Of a DNA stretch of 38,694 nt, positions 22,611-29,831 are shown piece after piece. Both the position numbers and the translations under genes were made by a program. Below the pieces are notes generated by a model that did no database searches, was not told where the DNA came from, and saw only the letters and a program-made list of their open reading frames with translations. Source of the stretch: Sphingomonas turrisvirgatae (lineage in GTDB: Bacteria; Pseudomonadota; Alphaproteobacteria; Sphingomonadales; Sphingomonadaceae); NCBI RefSeq assembly GCF_001721295.1, contig NZ_MDDS01000029.1:1-38694 (forward strand), in the 5' to 3' direction. Positions within the stretch are counted from its first letter, which is position 1. Every line of letters starts with the position of its first letter.

Positions 22611-24652
22611 ACCGCTACCTTGCCGGCCTTGGCGGCGCTTCGCCGGTTCCACAGGAACCCCAAGACCAGCATCGTGCCCATGACGAGCTGAGCGACGATC
22701 GTCTCCCGAGTCGGGTAGATCCCCAGCAGCTCGCTTCGGGGAAGTCCTGCCCAAGGTGTGATGGGAAGATAGCCGGCCTCTTGCAGCGCCGCGCTGCCCT
22801 TACCGATCAACACGACCGCCAGCACGGCTATCAGCGCGGAGCTGTAAGCGAAGAATTTGCCAATCGGGAGCGTGCGGCTGTAGCGCAGCATGACGAAGGC
22901 GATGACCGCCAACACCGCACTTGCCGCAAGAGCGCCCGCGATCACCGCGCCGCCGTTCCCCTGGCTCCAGATTGCGGCATAGAACAGGATCGTCTCAAAG
23001 ACCTCGCGATAGACGACGATGAAGGCGAGGCCGAACAGGAACCACGCAGATCGGCGATTGAGGGCGTGGCCCAGTTTATCGCGAATATAGCGTTGCCATG
23101 CATCCGCATGGCTCTTGCCGTGCATCCAGATGCCAACCCAAAGCAGCACTAGCGCCGCGAACACACCGCCGAACCCTTCGGTCAGCTCGCGGCTCGCACC
23201 ACTCACCGTGATGAGCCAGGTCGCCGCCGCCCAAGTCCCGGCCCCGGCGACGAGTGCCGCAATCCATCCCCCATGCACGTAGGGCAGCACATCGCGGCGA
23301 TCGGCTTTGGCTAGGAACGTAATCATGGCGATGACGATCAGAATCGCCTCTAGCCCCTCCCGCACGAGGATCGTGAAGGCAGCTACGAAGCTGGACGTTG
23401 CCGAGGCTTCGCTGGGCGCAAGGGCCGTCTCAGCGGCCGCGAACAGCCCGTCGAGCGTAGACACGCGACTTTGAACGGCGGCTACTGGATCACCCCTGGC
23501 GATTGCGGCGCGTAGATCGGCCATCGCCCCTTCGATGCGGATCATCAGGGCATTGTCGCGCGCCGACAGGACGGCCTCGACGGGCTCGAAACCATCAAGA
23601 TAGGCCGACAACGCCAGATCGGTCGCGGCCTTGCGGTCCCCACGGCCATAGGCCGCCAGCGCCTCGTCAAGCCGCGAACGCGCCAGCGTGAGTGTCCCGG
23701 AGGCTTGGTTGGTGGCGGCCGCTTCGGGATTGCGGCGCAGATAGGCCGTGACCTGCTGCGCCCTGTCCTCGCCTAATTCGGCCGCGAGGGCGGCCGGCGT
23801 CAAACCCACAAGCCTTTCCAGATCGAAGCTCTTGCGAAGGGCGGCGTCGGCGGCCCACAGCGCCTTGCCACTTGACGCCTTGTCGTCAGGATAGGCGAAG
23901 GAGCCGGCATAAAAAGCGAGCGCCCAGCGGTCTTGCGGCGGCAGCTCGGCAAAGCTCGTCATGCTGGTGCCGTCGAGGCCCTGTTCGATTACCTGGTAGA
24001 GCGCGAACACACTGCGCTCGCGTGCTCGCGCCTCGTCCGTAAAGGCGATGGCCGGCGGTTCTAAGTCCTTGGCCTGAGGACCATCGGCATTACCCGTCAC
24101 ACCGTGGCAACTCGCACAATGCTGGGCATAGAGAGCTTTTCCCCGCGCGAAATCGGGTGCGACGCTTGGGGCGAGCGGGACCGGATAAGACTTGATGAGA
24201 TCGGCAGCGAGGCCGCGCGCGGCGGCCGCGATGGCGGGCGGCGGGGCTTTGGTCGCGATGATCCGTTCGAGTGCGGTGGCCTGACGCGCGAGGTTGGCTT
24301 TCGCTGGGGTTGCCGGCAGCTCGCCGATCAGCTTGCTCGCCGTCGCCGAAAACTCCTTCATCTCATCATATTCGGTTGGATTGACGACCTTCCCATCCGC
24401 GATCGCTTCGGGATAGTCGACCGCGATGTAATCGAGCAGCCGCCAGATCGTTTGGGCGGGCGCGGTTTGGGCGGACGCCGGCGCGGCCAAGCACATGATA
24501 GCAAGGGTGACGGTGATGACCGCGCATAGAGAAGGTGAACGACCAAACACGCAATTGCGGCGCATTAGCAGGCTGATCGCGCACAATAGTCTATCCAGCC
24601 ACGAAACGGAGCCGGTAGCTGGCCCGCGCGTGGCGATCCCGTGAGGATTCAT
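22607..24652 (-). CDS. Cytochrome c-FTR1 iron permease fusion
   Basis: This protein of up to 681 residues has a signal segment (SLCAVITVTLAIMCLAAPASAQ, ending about residue 62), a periplasmic helical part, a c-type haem motif HCASCHG (C179, C182, H183), a further helical domain and a C-terminal FTR1 permease with seven membrane helices. The permease carries the REGLE motif (ILVREGLEAIL) and its repeat in YREVFETILF. FTR1 proteins import Fe(III) after oxidation; the haem domain could do this electron transfer. ATG 24652 has GAGG seven bases upstream; ATG 24565 would give a more usual signal peptide. It overlaps the second arsenic transporter and is divergent from an ArsR regulator, so iron uptake seems tied to arsenic. 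Confidence 0.88.
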   Translation of the reverse strand: MNPHGIATRGPATGSVSWLDRLLCAISLLMRRNCVFGRSPSLCAVITVTLAIMCLAAPASAQTAPAQTIWRLLDYIAVDYPEAIADGKVVNPTEYDEMKEFSATASKLIGELPATPAKANLARQATALERIIATKAPPPAIAAAARGLAADLIKSYPVPLAPSVAPDFARGKALYAQHCASCHGVTGNADGPQAKDLEPPAIAFTDEARARERSVFALYQVIEQGLDGTSMTSFAELPPQDRWALAFYAGSFAYPDDKASSGKALWAADAALRKSFDLERLVGLTPAALAAELGEDRAQQVTAYLRRNPEAAATNQASGTLTLARSRLDEALAAYGRGDRKAATDLALSAYLDGFEPVEAVLSARDNALMIRIEGAMADLRAAIARGDPVAAVQSRVSTLDGLFAAAETALAPSEASATSSFVAAFTILVREGLEAILIVIAMITFLAKADRRDVLPYVHGGWIAALVAGAGTWAAATWLITVSGASRELTEGFGGVFAALVLLWVGIWMHGKSHADAWQRYIRDKLGHALNRRSAWFLFGLAFIVVYREVFETILFYAAIWSQGNGGAVIAGALAASAVLAVIAFVMLRYSRTLPIGKFFAYSSALIAVLAVVLIGKGSAALQEAGYLPITPWAGLPRSELLGIYPTRETIVAQLVMGTMLVLGFLWNRRSAAKAGKVAV

Positions 24653-24693
24653 CCGTTCGCCTCAATTGCCCCGCTCGCCAGGAACGGATACAT

Positions 24694-24709
24694 TTCAAAT
24701 GAAGTTGAA
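24694..24709. promoter_or_regulatory. Candidate operator of the second ArsR
   Basis: TTCAA-ATGAAG-TTGAA is an inverted repeat in the 71-bp space between the cytochrome-FTR1 gene and the divergent arsR-like gene, 15 bp before the regulator start. TTCAA/TTGAA half-sites are common in ArsR-family operators. One site could control both directions. Confidence 0.5.
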
Positions 24710-24723
24710 CTATTGAGCGACCG

Positions 24724-25083
24724 ATGAACGAAAATCAAGCACTCGGTGCCTTCGCTGCAATTTCAAATCAGACCCGTCTCCGGATCGTGCGGATGCTGGT
24801 TGTGGCCGGCGCCGATGGCCGTGCAGCGGGGGCGATTGCCGAGGCACTGGAAGGCGCGCCGCCCTCGCGCATATCCTTCCACCTGAGCCAGCTCGAACAG
24901 GCTGGCTTGGTCGAAAGCCGGAGAGAGGGCCGGTCGATCATCTACAGCGCGATCTTCCCGGCGCTGTCTGACCTCGTGGCATTCCTCATGCGCGACTGCT
25001 GCGAGGGGCATTGCGCGGTGTGCGACAAGGCCATCGCCCTGTTTGCCAAATGCACGGGACGGCCGGCCCATTCCGTCGATTAG
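24724..25083 (+). CDS. arsR: ArsR-family repressor (second arsenic/iron module)
   Basis: This 119-residue winged-helix protein has recognition residues PPSRISFHLSQLEQAG and a C-terminal cluster RDCCEGHCAVC (C92, C93, C97, C100) plus C110. The Cys cluster matches the type of ArsR that senses As(III) from the C-terminal helix, as in the regulator at 21207. It is divergent from the cytochrome-FTR1 and arsenic transporter genes, which are its probable targets. The cluster is richer in Cys than needed for three-coordinate As(III), so Sb(III) or another metal is possible. Confidence 0.87.
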   Translation: MNENQALGAFAAISNQTRLRIVRMLVVAGADGRAAGAIAEALEGAPPSRISFHLSQLEQAGLVESRREGRSIIYSAIFPALSDLVAFLMRDCCEGHCAVCDKAIALFAKCTGRPAHSVD

Positions 25084-25093
25084 TCCAAAGCGA

Positions 25094-25738
25094 TCAGCGC
25101 CGGAGCTTGGCGGCGATCGGCCCCTCCAATGTCGCCGCACATTCCCAGCGGCCCTCTTTCCTGTGAAACCCTACCCGCTGCGCGTTGGCGACGAGAGGGG
25201 GAGCGCCATCGCGCCAGAAAGTCCGCATTTGCGCCGTATCGTCCAGATCGGGGCCGGTGACGACCGCGCGAGCGGCCTGGATGAACTGCCCATGCCCGAA
25301 CACATAGACCAGCGAGGTAGGCGGTAGCGCAGCCAGGCGCGCTAACGTGGCCTCTACGCGGTGGAGGAAGCCGGCGAAGCTCTCCGCCCCTTCCCCGTCG
25401 CAATAAGCGGGGTCGGCCGCCGTCCAATAGCGTTCGACATGGGGCCGACGATCGGCGCCGGCCGTGCCGTTCCAGCGCGCCGGTTGTAGATAGGTGAACT
25501 CTTCGATCGGCCATGTTTCCACCGCCACGCCGGGAAAGCGGGCGATGGTGGGTGCGGCCGTTTGCCGGGTGCGCTGAAATGGCGATGTGACGATCAGCGA
25601 GGGCGCTTCCGGCCATTCCCGCGCGATCCGGCTCGCCTGCCCTTCCCCGCGCTGCGTCAGCGCGATCGACGCCACATCGACGCTGGCGAGCCCGGTGTTG
25701 GCCGTGCTTTCGCCGTGGCGGATGAATATCGCCCTCAT
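25094..25738 (-). CDS. Histidine phosphatase (phosphoglycerate mutase-like)
   Basis: This 214-residue protein has the RHG motif at the N terminus (IFIRHGEST, H8 phosphorylated), the conserved SPFQRTRQTA arginine stretch and the second catalytic His in VYVFGHGQF. These define the histidine phosphatase superfamily (COG0406 type). The substrate is unknown. Its start is 2 nt after the PIN toxin stop, so it may be co-transcribed with the toxin-antitoxin pair; it is convergent with the second arsR. Such accessory phosphatases on plasmids have no established role. Confidence 0.85.
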   Translation of the reverse strand: MRAIFIRHGESTANTGLASVDVASIALTQRGEGQASRIAREWPEAPSLIVTSPFQRTRQTAAPTIARFPGVAVETWPIEEFTYLQPARWNGTAGADRRPHVERYWTAADPAYCDGEGAESFAGFLHRVEATLARLAALPPTSLVYVFGHGQFIQAARAVVTGPDLDDTAQMRTFWRDGAPPLVANAQRVGFHRKEGRWECAATLEGPIAAKLRR

Positions 25739-25740
25739 GG

Positions 25741-26139
25741 CTATTTCAGTAACAGGGCATCGGTCCCCTGCCCTTCCAGCAGTTTTACGGCCTTCTTATC
25801 GAACGACACGAAGGTTTCGCCGCCGAGCCATTGGCCGTCGAAGGCAATCACTCCATCCGCGAAGTCGCCGCCGGCATCGAGCACAGCCAGGCCGGCTTCA
25901 ATCGTCGGGCGGTTGGCAACCACGTTGCGCATATCGAGGATGTGGCGGATCGCGGCGGAAATATCGGTGCGTTGCACGCCGTAGCTTCGATCGAGCACCC
26001 AGGCGAACTCGCAGAACGCATGGACGCTGATCGCCACCAACTCGGCCGCCTCAAGCGTCTCGATCGCCATTTTTTGCTGCGCCTCATCGTCTCCCACAAT
26101 CAGACGCAGCAACACGTTTGTATCGAGGTTGGCCTTCAC
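25741..26139 (-). CDS. PIN-domain (VapC-like) toxin
   Basis: This 132-residue PIN nuclease begins at GTG 26139. It has the acidic active-site residues of the fold: D in NLDTNVLLRL near the N terminus, E in HAFCEFAWVL, and DFADGVIAF plus TFVSFDKKA toward the C terminus. VapC toxins cut tRNA or rRNA and are blocked by the partner antitoxin. The GTGA overlap with the upstream AbrB-type antitoxin gene (26136-26139) supports a two-gene toxin-antitoxin unit. It would help keep the plasmid in the population. Confidence 0.88.
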   Translation of the reverse strand: MKANLDTNVLLRLIVGDDEAQQKMAIETLEAAELVAISVHAFCEFAWVLDRSYGVQRTDISAAIRHILDMRNVVANRPTIEAGLAVLDAGGDFADGVIAFDGQWLGGETFVSFDKKAVKLLEGQGTDALLLK

Positions 26140-26411
26140 TTGCGCTCGATTCCGCGCATCCCGGCCGCTGCGCCGGCATCGGCAATGGCGTCGTTCAGTT
26201 CCTCGATCGAGAGCCGCGCACCATTTGTCTTGCCCTTGAACAAGCCTTGCAGCTCCCGCCACGAGCCCTGGCCCCGATCGGCCTTCAGCTCCGCCCGTCC
26301 ATCGGGCAGCAGATCGAGCCTGATCTTGTCGCCTGGCTGAATACCAAGGTGCTTCAGCACGTCCTTCCGGAACGTAACCTGGCCCCGCGTTGTGACACTC
26401 AATGTCGTCAT
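26136..26411 (-). CDS. AbrB/SpoVT-type antitoxin
   Basis: This 91-residue protein has a swapped-hairpin DNA-binding domain (TLSVTTRGQVTFRKDVLKH, then GIQPGDKIRLDLLPDG) and a C-terminal toxin-binding region (ARLSIEELNDAIADAGA). ATG 26411 has GGAGG five bases upstream. It overlaps the PIN toxin by 4 nt. It likely represses its own operon through the palindrome at 26432-26449, as is usual for VapB-like antitoxins. Confidence 0.9.
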   Translation of the reverse strand: MTTLSVTTRGQVTFRKDVLKHLGIQPGDKIRLDLLPDGRAELKADRGQGSWRELQGLFKGKTNGARLSIEELNDAIADAGAAAGMRGIERK

Positions 26412-26431
26412 AGTGACCTCCATCGCCAAGG

Positions 26432-26449
26432 TAATGCAAAACTGCATTA
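26432..26449. promoter_or_regulatory. Operator of the toxin-antitoxin operon
   Basis: TAATGCA-AAAC-TGCATTA is a perfect inverted repeat with 7-bp arms, 20 bp upstream of the antitoxin start. AbrB-type antitoxins bind such palindromes to repress their own operon. Confidence 0.65.
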
Positions 26450-26462
26450 TTCTCAAGGGCAC

Positions 26463-26839
26463 TTGTTTTGGTGCTAAGCGACTACGCGATTAAGCGACTA
26501 AGCGCCTGCCGCTGCGCGGCACCGTGGCTCTACTCGCTCCGCTCCCCGAGCCCGCACGCGGTCTCGGCCTGTCGGTGACGATCTCCTGGCGGGCCGAGAA
26601 CCGCTGTGCGGATCTCGTCTGCGTCATACGGCGCGGACGCGCCTTAGGCGGGTGAAGGGGGTTCCGACCCCCTCCCCCCAGCAAGGGCGACCAGGCCGGC
26701 CGAGGCTCAGTCGCTACGCTCCCTGCGCCCGCACCACCCGGCCAGCTCGCCCTTGCCCCCTCGTCCCCCGCTGTTCGCCACGAGGCAGGGTCGATGGCCG
26801 AAGCCATCGCCCTTTAGGCGATTTGAAGGAGCAAGTGAG
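26463..26839. other. Gene-free stretch between the toxin-antitoxin operon and sprT
   Basis: I see no convincing gene in these 377 bp. It holds the first octamer array (26474-26505), a GC hairpin GGGGGT-TCCG-ACCCCC (26657-26672), and a second hairpin CGATGGC-CGAA-GCCATCG (26792-26809) about 20 bp before the ribosome site of the SprT gene. The first hairpin may end transcription; the second could be a leader structure. Confidence 0.55.
26474..26505 (+). repeat. Octamer array 1 (YTAAGCGA repeats, four units)
   Basis: Four tandem 8-mers with no gaps: CTAAGCGA, CTACGCGA, TTAAGCGA, CTAAGCGC. The same unit recurs before parA and inside its 3' end. Iterated short boxes with 8-bp spacing are what ribbon-helix-helix partition proteins bind. 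Confidence 0.75.
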
Positions 26840-27475
26840 ATGGAACAGGACAATCGCGAAAGCTGGCTGAATCGGGTAGCGGCGGGCATGGGGCCGCTGT
26901 TTGAGACCTTGGACGCTCCCCTCCCCCACCGCGTGCGTGTCGCGATCGGCTTCACCAGCACCGGCCGGAAGGGAAAGGCGATCGGCGAGTGCTGGGATAA
27001 TCGGCGCAGCGCGGACGGGCATTTTGAAATCTTCATCCGGCCGGACCTGGCGCACGATCCCGACGCCATGCCGGCGCAGATCGCGGCCATCCTCGCGCAC
27101 GAGCTGGTCCACGCCGCCGTCGGCATCCCCGCTGGGCACGGGAAAGCGTTTAAACGAGTTGCGGTCGGGCTAGGTCTGGTCGGGCCGATGCGCGCCACCA
27201 CCCCCGGTCCGGATTTCCTGACGGCGATTGCGCCGATCTTGGCGCAGGCCGGTCCCCTCCCCCATGCCCGGCTCGACACCGGCGGCGAGACGACGGCTCC
27301 GAAGAAACAAGCCGCGCGGATGCTCAAATGTGAGTGTGAAGCTTGCGGCTACACCGTGAGGACCGCGCGCAAATGGCTGGAATCCGCCGGCGCTCCCCTC
27401 TGCCCCATCGAGGGGCACGGTCCGATGAGCCACGACCCGCTGGACAATCCAGAGGATGAAGACGCCACAGGCTAA
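26840..27475 (+). CDS. SprT-like zinc metalloprotease-fold protein
   Basis: This 211-residue protein starts at ATG 26840 with AAGGAG upstream. It has the motif HELVH (H87, E88, H91), then GHGKAFKRVA giving the likely third zinc ligand, and a C-terminal zinc ribbon (LKCECEACGY with a later LCP). SprT/Spartan-like proteins act on DNA-protein crosslinks in eukaryotes; the bacterial role is unclear. Genes of this type recur in sphingomonad plasmid backbones next to partition genes. Here it is bracketed by two octamer arrays and precedes parA, so it may be expressed under partition control. Function is inferred only from fold. Confidence 0.82.
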   Translation: MEQDNRESWLNRVAAGMGPLFETLDAPLPHRVRVAIGFTSTGRKGKAIGECWDNRRSADGHFEIFIRPDLAHDPDAMPAQIAAILAHELVHAAVGIPAGHGKAFKRVAVGLGLVGPMRATTPGPDFLTAIAPILAQAGPLPHARLDTGGETTAPKKQAARMLKCECEACGYTVRTARKWLESAGAPLCPIEGHGPMSHDPLDNPEDEDATG

Positions 27476-27535
27476 GCGACTAATCGACTAATCGACTAAG
27501 CGATTAAGCAAGTTTGCGATTTATAGATTAAGCTG
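27472..27535 (+). repeat. Octamer array 2 upstream of parA (about eight units)
   Basis: Eight consecutive 8-mers: CTAAGCGA, CTAATCGA, CTAATCGA, CTAAGCGA, TTAAGCAA, GTTTGCGA, TTTATAGA, TTAAGCTG. The first five are close to the consensus and the rest decay but keep the phase. The array begins in the last codon of sprT and runs to about 30 bp before parA, where the parA promoter should lie. Confidence 0.78.
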
Positions 27536-27541
27536 TATTAG

Positions 27542-27557
27542 TCGCTAAGTCGCTTAA
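27542..27557 (-). repeat. Inverted octamer pair before parA
   Basis: TCGCTAAG and TCGCTTAA are the reverse complements of CTTAGCGA and TTAAGCGA, two tandem octamers in opposite orientation to array 2. They lie about 12 bp before the parA start and overlap its ribosome site region (AAAGGAG, 27556-27562). This would suit direct repression of parA translation or transcription. Confidence 0.7.
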
Positions 27558-27568
27558 AGGAGACGATC

Positions 27569-28222
27569 ATGCAGACATGGGCGATCATCGCGCAAAAGGG
27601 CGGTCAGTCTAAAACGACGATCGCCACCGGGTTTGCGGTCGAGGCGGCACGCGCCGGGGCCGCCGTCGTCATCTTGGACGCCGACGATCGGCAGGGATCG
27701 GCGCTCTATTGGTCCGAGCGGCGCGGCAGCGACGACGTGATGGTGAAGGACAGCAGCGTCGCCGGTCTGCCCCTGCATGTCTCGCGAGGCCGTGCCAGCG
27801 GCAAGCTGGACCTCATCATCATCGACACGCCGGCGAACTCCAAAGACATCGCCATGCTGGCGGCCGAGCAGGCCGATTTCGTCATCATCCCCGTCGCGCC
27901 TCGCGGCCTCGACGTTCATTCGGTCCTGCAAACGGTCAAACAGGTGCAACAGGCCGGAACGCCGTTCGCCGTGATCCTGACCCAGGTGCCACATCAAGGC
28001 GGGGAGGGGGAGGAGGCGCGCGCCGGCTTCGCGGCCAAGGGCGTGACCATCTTCGACACTCGGCTTCACTTCCGTAAGGACTTCTACAAGGCGACGCCCT
28101 TGGGCCAAACCGCCGCCGAGACGGAACCGGACAGCAAGGCGGCAATCGAGCTGCGCGCCGCGTTCGAGGAAGCTAAGCGACTAAGCGGTTATACGATTAA
28201 GCCAATAAGCGAGGTGGCATAA
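27569..28222 (+). CDS. parA: ParA-family partition ATPase
   Basis: This 217-residue deviant Walker ATPase has P-loop QKGGQSKTT (K near residue 10 and the catalytic Lys in SKT), Walker A' VILDADDRQGSA and Walker B LIIIDTPAN. There is no N-terminal DNA-binding domain, so it is the short ParF/Soj-like type that works with a small ribbon-helix-helix partner. It moves plasmid copies on the nucleoid. AAAGGAG precedes ATG 27569. Its stop shares one base with the start of the next gene. The last 17 codons (EAKRLSGYTIKPISEVA) are written almost wholly in the octamer repeats of array 3. Confidence 0.92.
   Translation: MQTWAIIAQKGGQSKTTIATGFAVEAARAGAAVVILDADDRQGSALYWSERRGSDDVMVKDSSVAGLPLHVSRGRASGKLDLIIIDTPANSKDIAMLAAEQADFVIIPVAPRGLDVHSVLQTVKQVQQAGTPFAVILTQVPHQGGEGEEARAGFAAKGVTIFDTRLHFRKDFYKATPLGQTAAETEPDSKAAIELRAAFEEAKRLSGYTIKPISEVA
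28173..28212 (+). repeat. Octamer array 3 inside the 3' end of parA (five units)
   Basis: CTAAGCGA, CTAAGCGG, TTATACGA, TTAAGCCA, ATAAGCGA follow one another in 8-bp phase across the C-terminal codons of parA and end 10 bp before the next start codon. The protein sequence here is thus constrained by a DNA repeat. It may be a second centromere half or an operator for the parB-like and repA genes. Confidence 0.75.
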
Positions 28223-28557
28223 TGGCATCCCCCAAGAAGGCTTCGGCACTCGCCGGTATCTTCGATGACGAGCCGGAGGCGGCCCCGGCGTCCGCACCCT
28301 TGGCCCAGCCTGGCCCGACGCCGGCGAGCCCCACTCCGAGGCCGCGCCGCCGAAGCGAAGCGCCGGCGCAGGCGCAGCCGCAGTCCAAGAACAGCCATCC
28401 GGGCAAAAAGCCGGTCCTGATCCACATTCCGGAGGACATGCACCGGACGCTGCGCCAGCTTAGCGTAGAGGAGGGAGGCGAGCCCCTTACCGTCATCACC
28501 GAACGCCTGTTGCGCCAGTATCTCGTCCAGCGAGGGCACACTAGGTTCGCGCCATGA
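28222..28557 (+). CDS. Ribbon-helix-helix partition protein (ParB/ParG-like)
   Basis: This 111-residue protein has a disordered, Pro/Ala-rich and basic N-terminal half (residues 1-62, including RPRRRSEAPA). Its C-terminal domain (KPVLIHIPEDMHRTLRQL, TVITERLLRQYL) has the strand-helix-helix pattern of MetJ/Arc-type DNA-binding dimers. ParG and omega-like partners of short ParA proteins have this architecture; the flexible arm with arginines stimulates the ATPase. It overlaps parA by one base and repA by four. It is the obvious candidate to bind the octamer arrays. Confidence 0.82.
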   Translation: MASPKKASALAGIFDDEPEAAPASAPLAQPGPTPASPTPRPRRRSEAPAQAQPQSKNSHPGKKPVLIHIPEDMHRTLRQLSVEEGGEPLTVITERLLRQYLVQRGHTRFAP

Positions 28558-29513
28558 GCAAGCGGCGCGACCCGAACCCGGAGTTCGATTTCTTCATCCC
28601 GCTTATGAACGACCTCCCGTTGAAGGATCAGCGGGAGGTGATGGAGCGGCCGTTCTTCTCGTTGCAGAAGCGCAAACGGCTCAAGCCGATCGAGTATCGC
28701 AGCCCGCAGGGCGACGCCTGGGTGAAGGTCGAAGCCATGCCGGCCTACGGCATGGCGACCATCTGGGACGCCGATATTCTGATTTGGGCCGCATCCGTCA
28801 TCAACCGGATGAAGGAGCAGGGGGTGAACGACCTCCCGCGCACGCTCACCACGACCACCTACGACCTGTTGCGGGGCATCCGGAGAGGGACGGGGGGGCG
28901 CGACTATCAGGAACTGCAAGCCGCACTGTCGCGGCTTGAGACGACTTCGATCCGGACCTCGCTACGCGCGCCCAAGCGCCGCACCGAGGCGCAATTCGGG
29001 TGGCTGGATGGATGGTCCCTTGAGGTGGACCCTGAGACCGATCAGCCGCGCGGGATGACGATCACGCTCTCGAATTGGGTCTATGAGGGCATCGTCAGCG
29101 AACGCTCGCTGTTGACCATGCACCCCGACTATTTTCTGCTGACCGGCGGCCTTGAGCGAGCGCTTTACCGGGTCGCACGCAAGCACGCCGGCCAGCAACG
29201 CGGCGGGTGGACGTGCCGTGTCGAACTGCTGCGCGAGAAGACCGGAAGCGATTCCACGGTGGGCGAGTTCAACCGGATGCTCCGCAAGCTCATCGAGGCC
29301 GACCAGCTCCCCGAATATACCCTGTCTATGACCAAGACGGGAGGGGGGGCCTCGGCGGTCCTGTTCGAGCTGCGCGGCGCAGCCGAGGCGGCCGAGCTGC
29401 ACGCCAAACTAGAGGCCGATCGCGAGCGCCGCGAGCGCGCCGAGGCCGAGCGCCGGCGCACCCATGAGGTGGACGCTCTCATGGACCGCCTCGCACGCGG
29501 CCAGCGGGCCTAA
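28554..29513 (+). CDS. repA: RepA replication initiator
   Basis: This 319-residue protein matches the alphaproteobacterial replication initiator protein A family. It starts FDFFIPLMNDLPLKDQREVMERPFFSLQK and has a winged-helix region (TTTTYDLLRGIRRGTGGRDYQEL, then TSIRTSLRAP) and a second winged-helix segment (GLERALYRVARKHAG). The C terminus is a charged helix (ERRERAEAERRRTHE). It overlaps the ribbon-helix-helix gene by 4 nt (ATGA), so partition and replication are one operon. Iterons begin 6 bp after its stop, the expected binding sites. Confidence 0.92.
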   Translation: MSKRRDPNPEFDFFIPLMNDLPLKDQREVMERPFFSLQKRKRLKPIEYRSPQGDAWVKVEAMPAYGMATIWDADILIWAASVINRMKEQGVNDLPRTLTTTTYDLLRGIRRGTGGRDYQELQAALSRLETTSIRTSLRAPKRRTEAQFGWLDGWSLEVDPETDQPRGMTITLSNWVYEGIVSERSLLTMHPDYFLLTGGLERALYRVARKHAGQQRGGWTCRVELLREKTGSDSTVGEFNRMLRKLIEADQLPEYTLSMTKTGGGASAVLFELRGAAEAAELHAKLEADRERRERAEAERRRTHEVDALMDRLARGQRA

Positions 29514-29518
29514 CTATC

Positions 29519-29720
29519 GGGGTTTCACACATCGGCCGGAATCGGGCGGGGCGATGGAGAATCCTATGGGGCGACTCGGAGAGCCGGTTTGCACCCGAAA
29601 GCACCGCGCGCCTGTGGATAAGTGACTCCGATCGCCGGGGTTTCACACATCGAGGCTTCGGGGTTTCACCCATCGGGCCTTCGGGGTTTCACACATCGAA
29701 TCACGGGGTTTCACACATCG
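29519..29720 (+). repeat. RepA iterons (five copies)
   Basis: The 16-bp core GGGGTTTCACACATCG occurs at 29519-29534, 29637-29652, 29660-29675 (with CCC for CAC), 29683-29698 and 29705-29720. The last four are 22-23 bp apart, i.e. about two helical turns, so that bound RepA molecules face the same side. Most copies are preceded by TC or TTC. This marks the vegetative origin. Confidence 0.9.
29613..29621 (-). promoter_or_regulatory. DnaA box in the origin
   Basis: TGTGGATAA on the plus strand is the exact complement of the DnaA consensus TTATCCACA. It lies between the first iteron and the cluster of four, a normal position in iteron-type plasmid origins. Confidence 0.8.
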
Positions 29721-29735
29721 GGGCAATCGCTAAGC

Positions 29736-29815
29736 TGTTGACCTAAAACAACGATTCAGGCTGTTTTTCAGGCTTAACCTTCTTAACGATTCATATTTAA
29801 CAGAATCTCTAACGG
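29736..29815. other. AT-rich segment, probable DNA unwinding element
   Basis: This is the most AT-rich stretch of the backbone, directly after the last iteron. It contains direct repeats AACGATTCA (29750-29758 and 29785-29793) and TTCAGGCT (29755-29762 and 29767-29774). Origins of this type melt at such a segment. Confidence 0.6.
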
Positions 29816-29831
29816 AGCAGCGCCGCCTCTT

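Noticed and set aside
29519..29720. CRISPR-like array
   Set aside because: The repeats are 16 bp with 6-7 bp between most of them, follow repA and surround a DnaA box. They are iterons; there are no cas genes.
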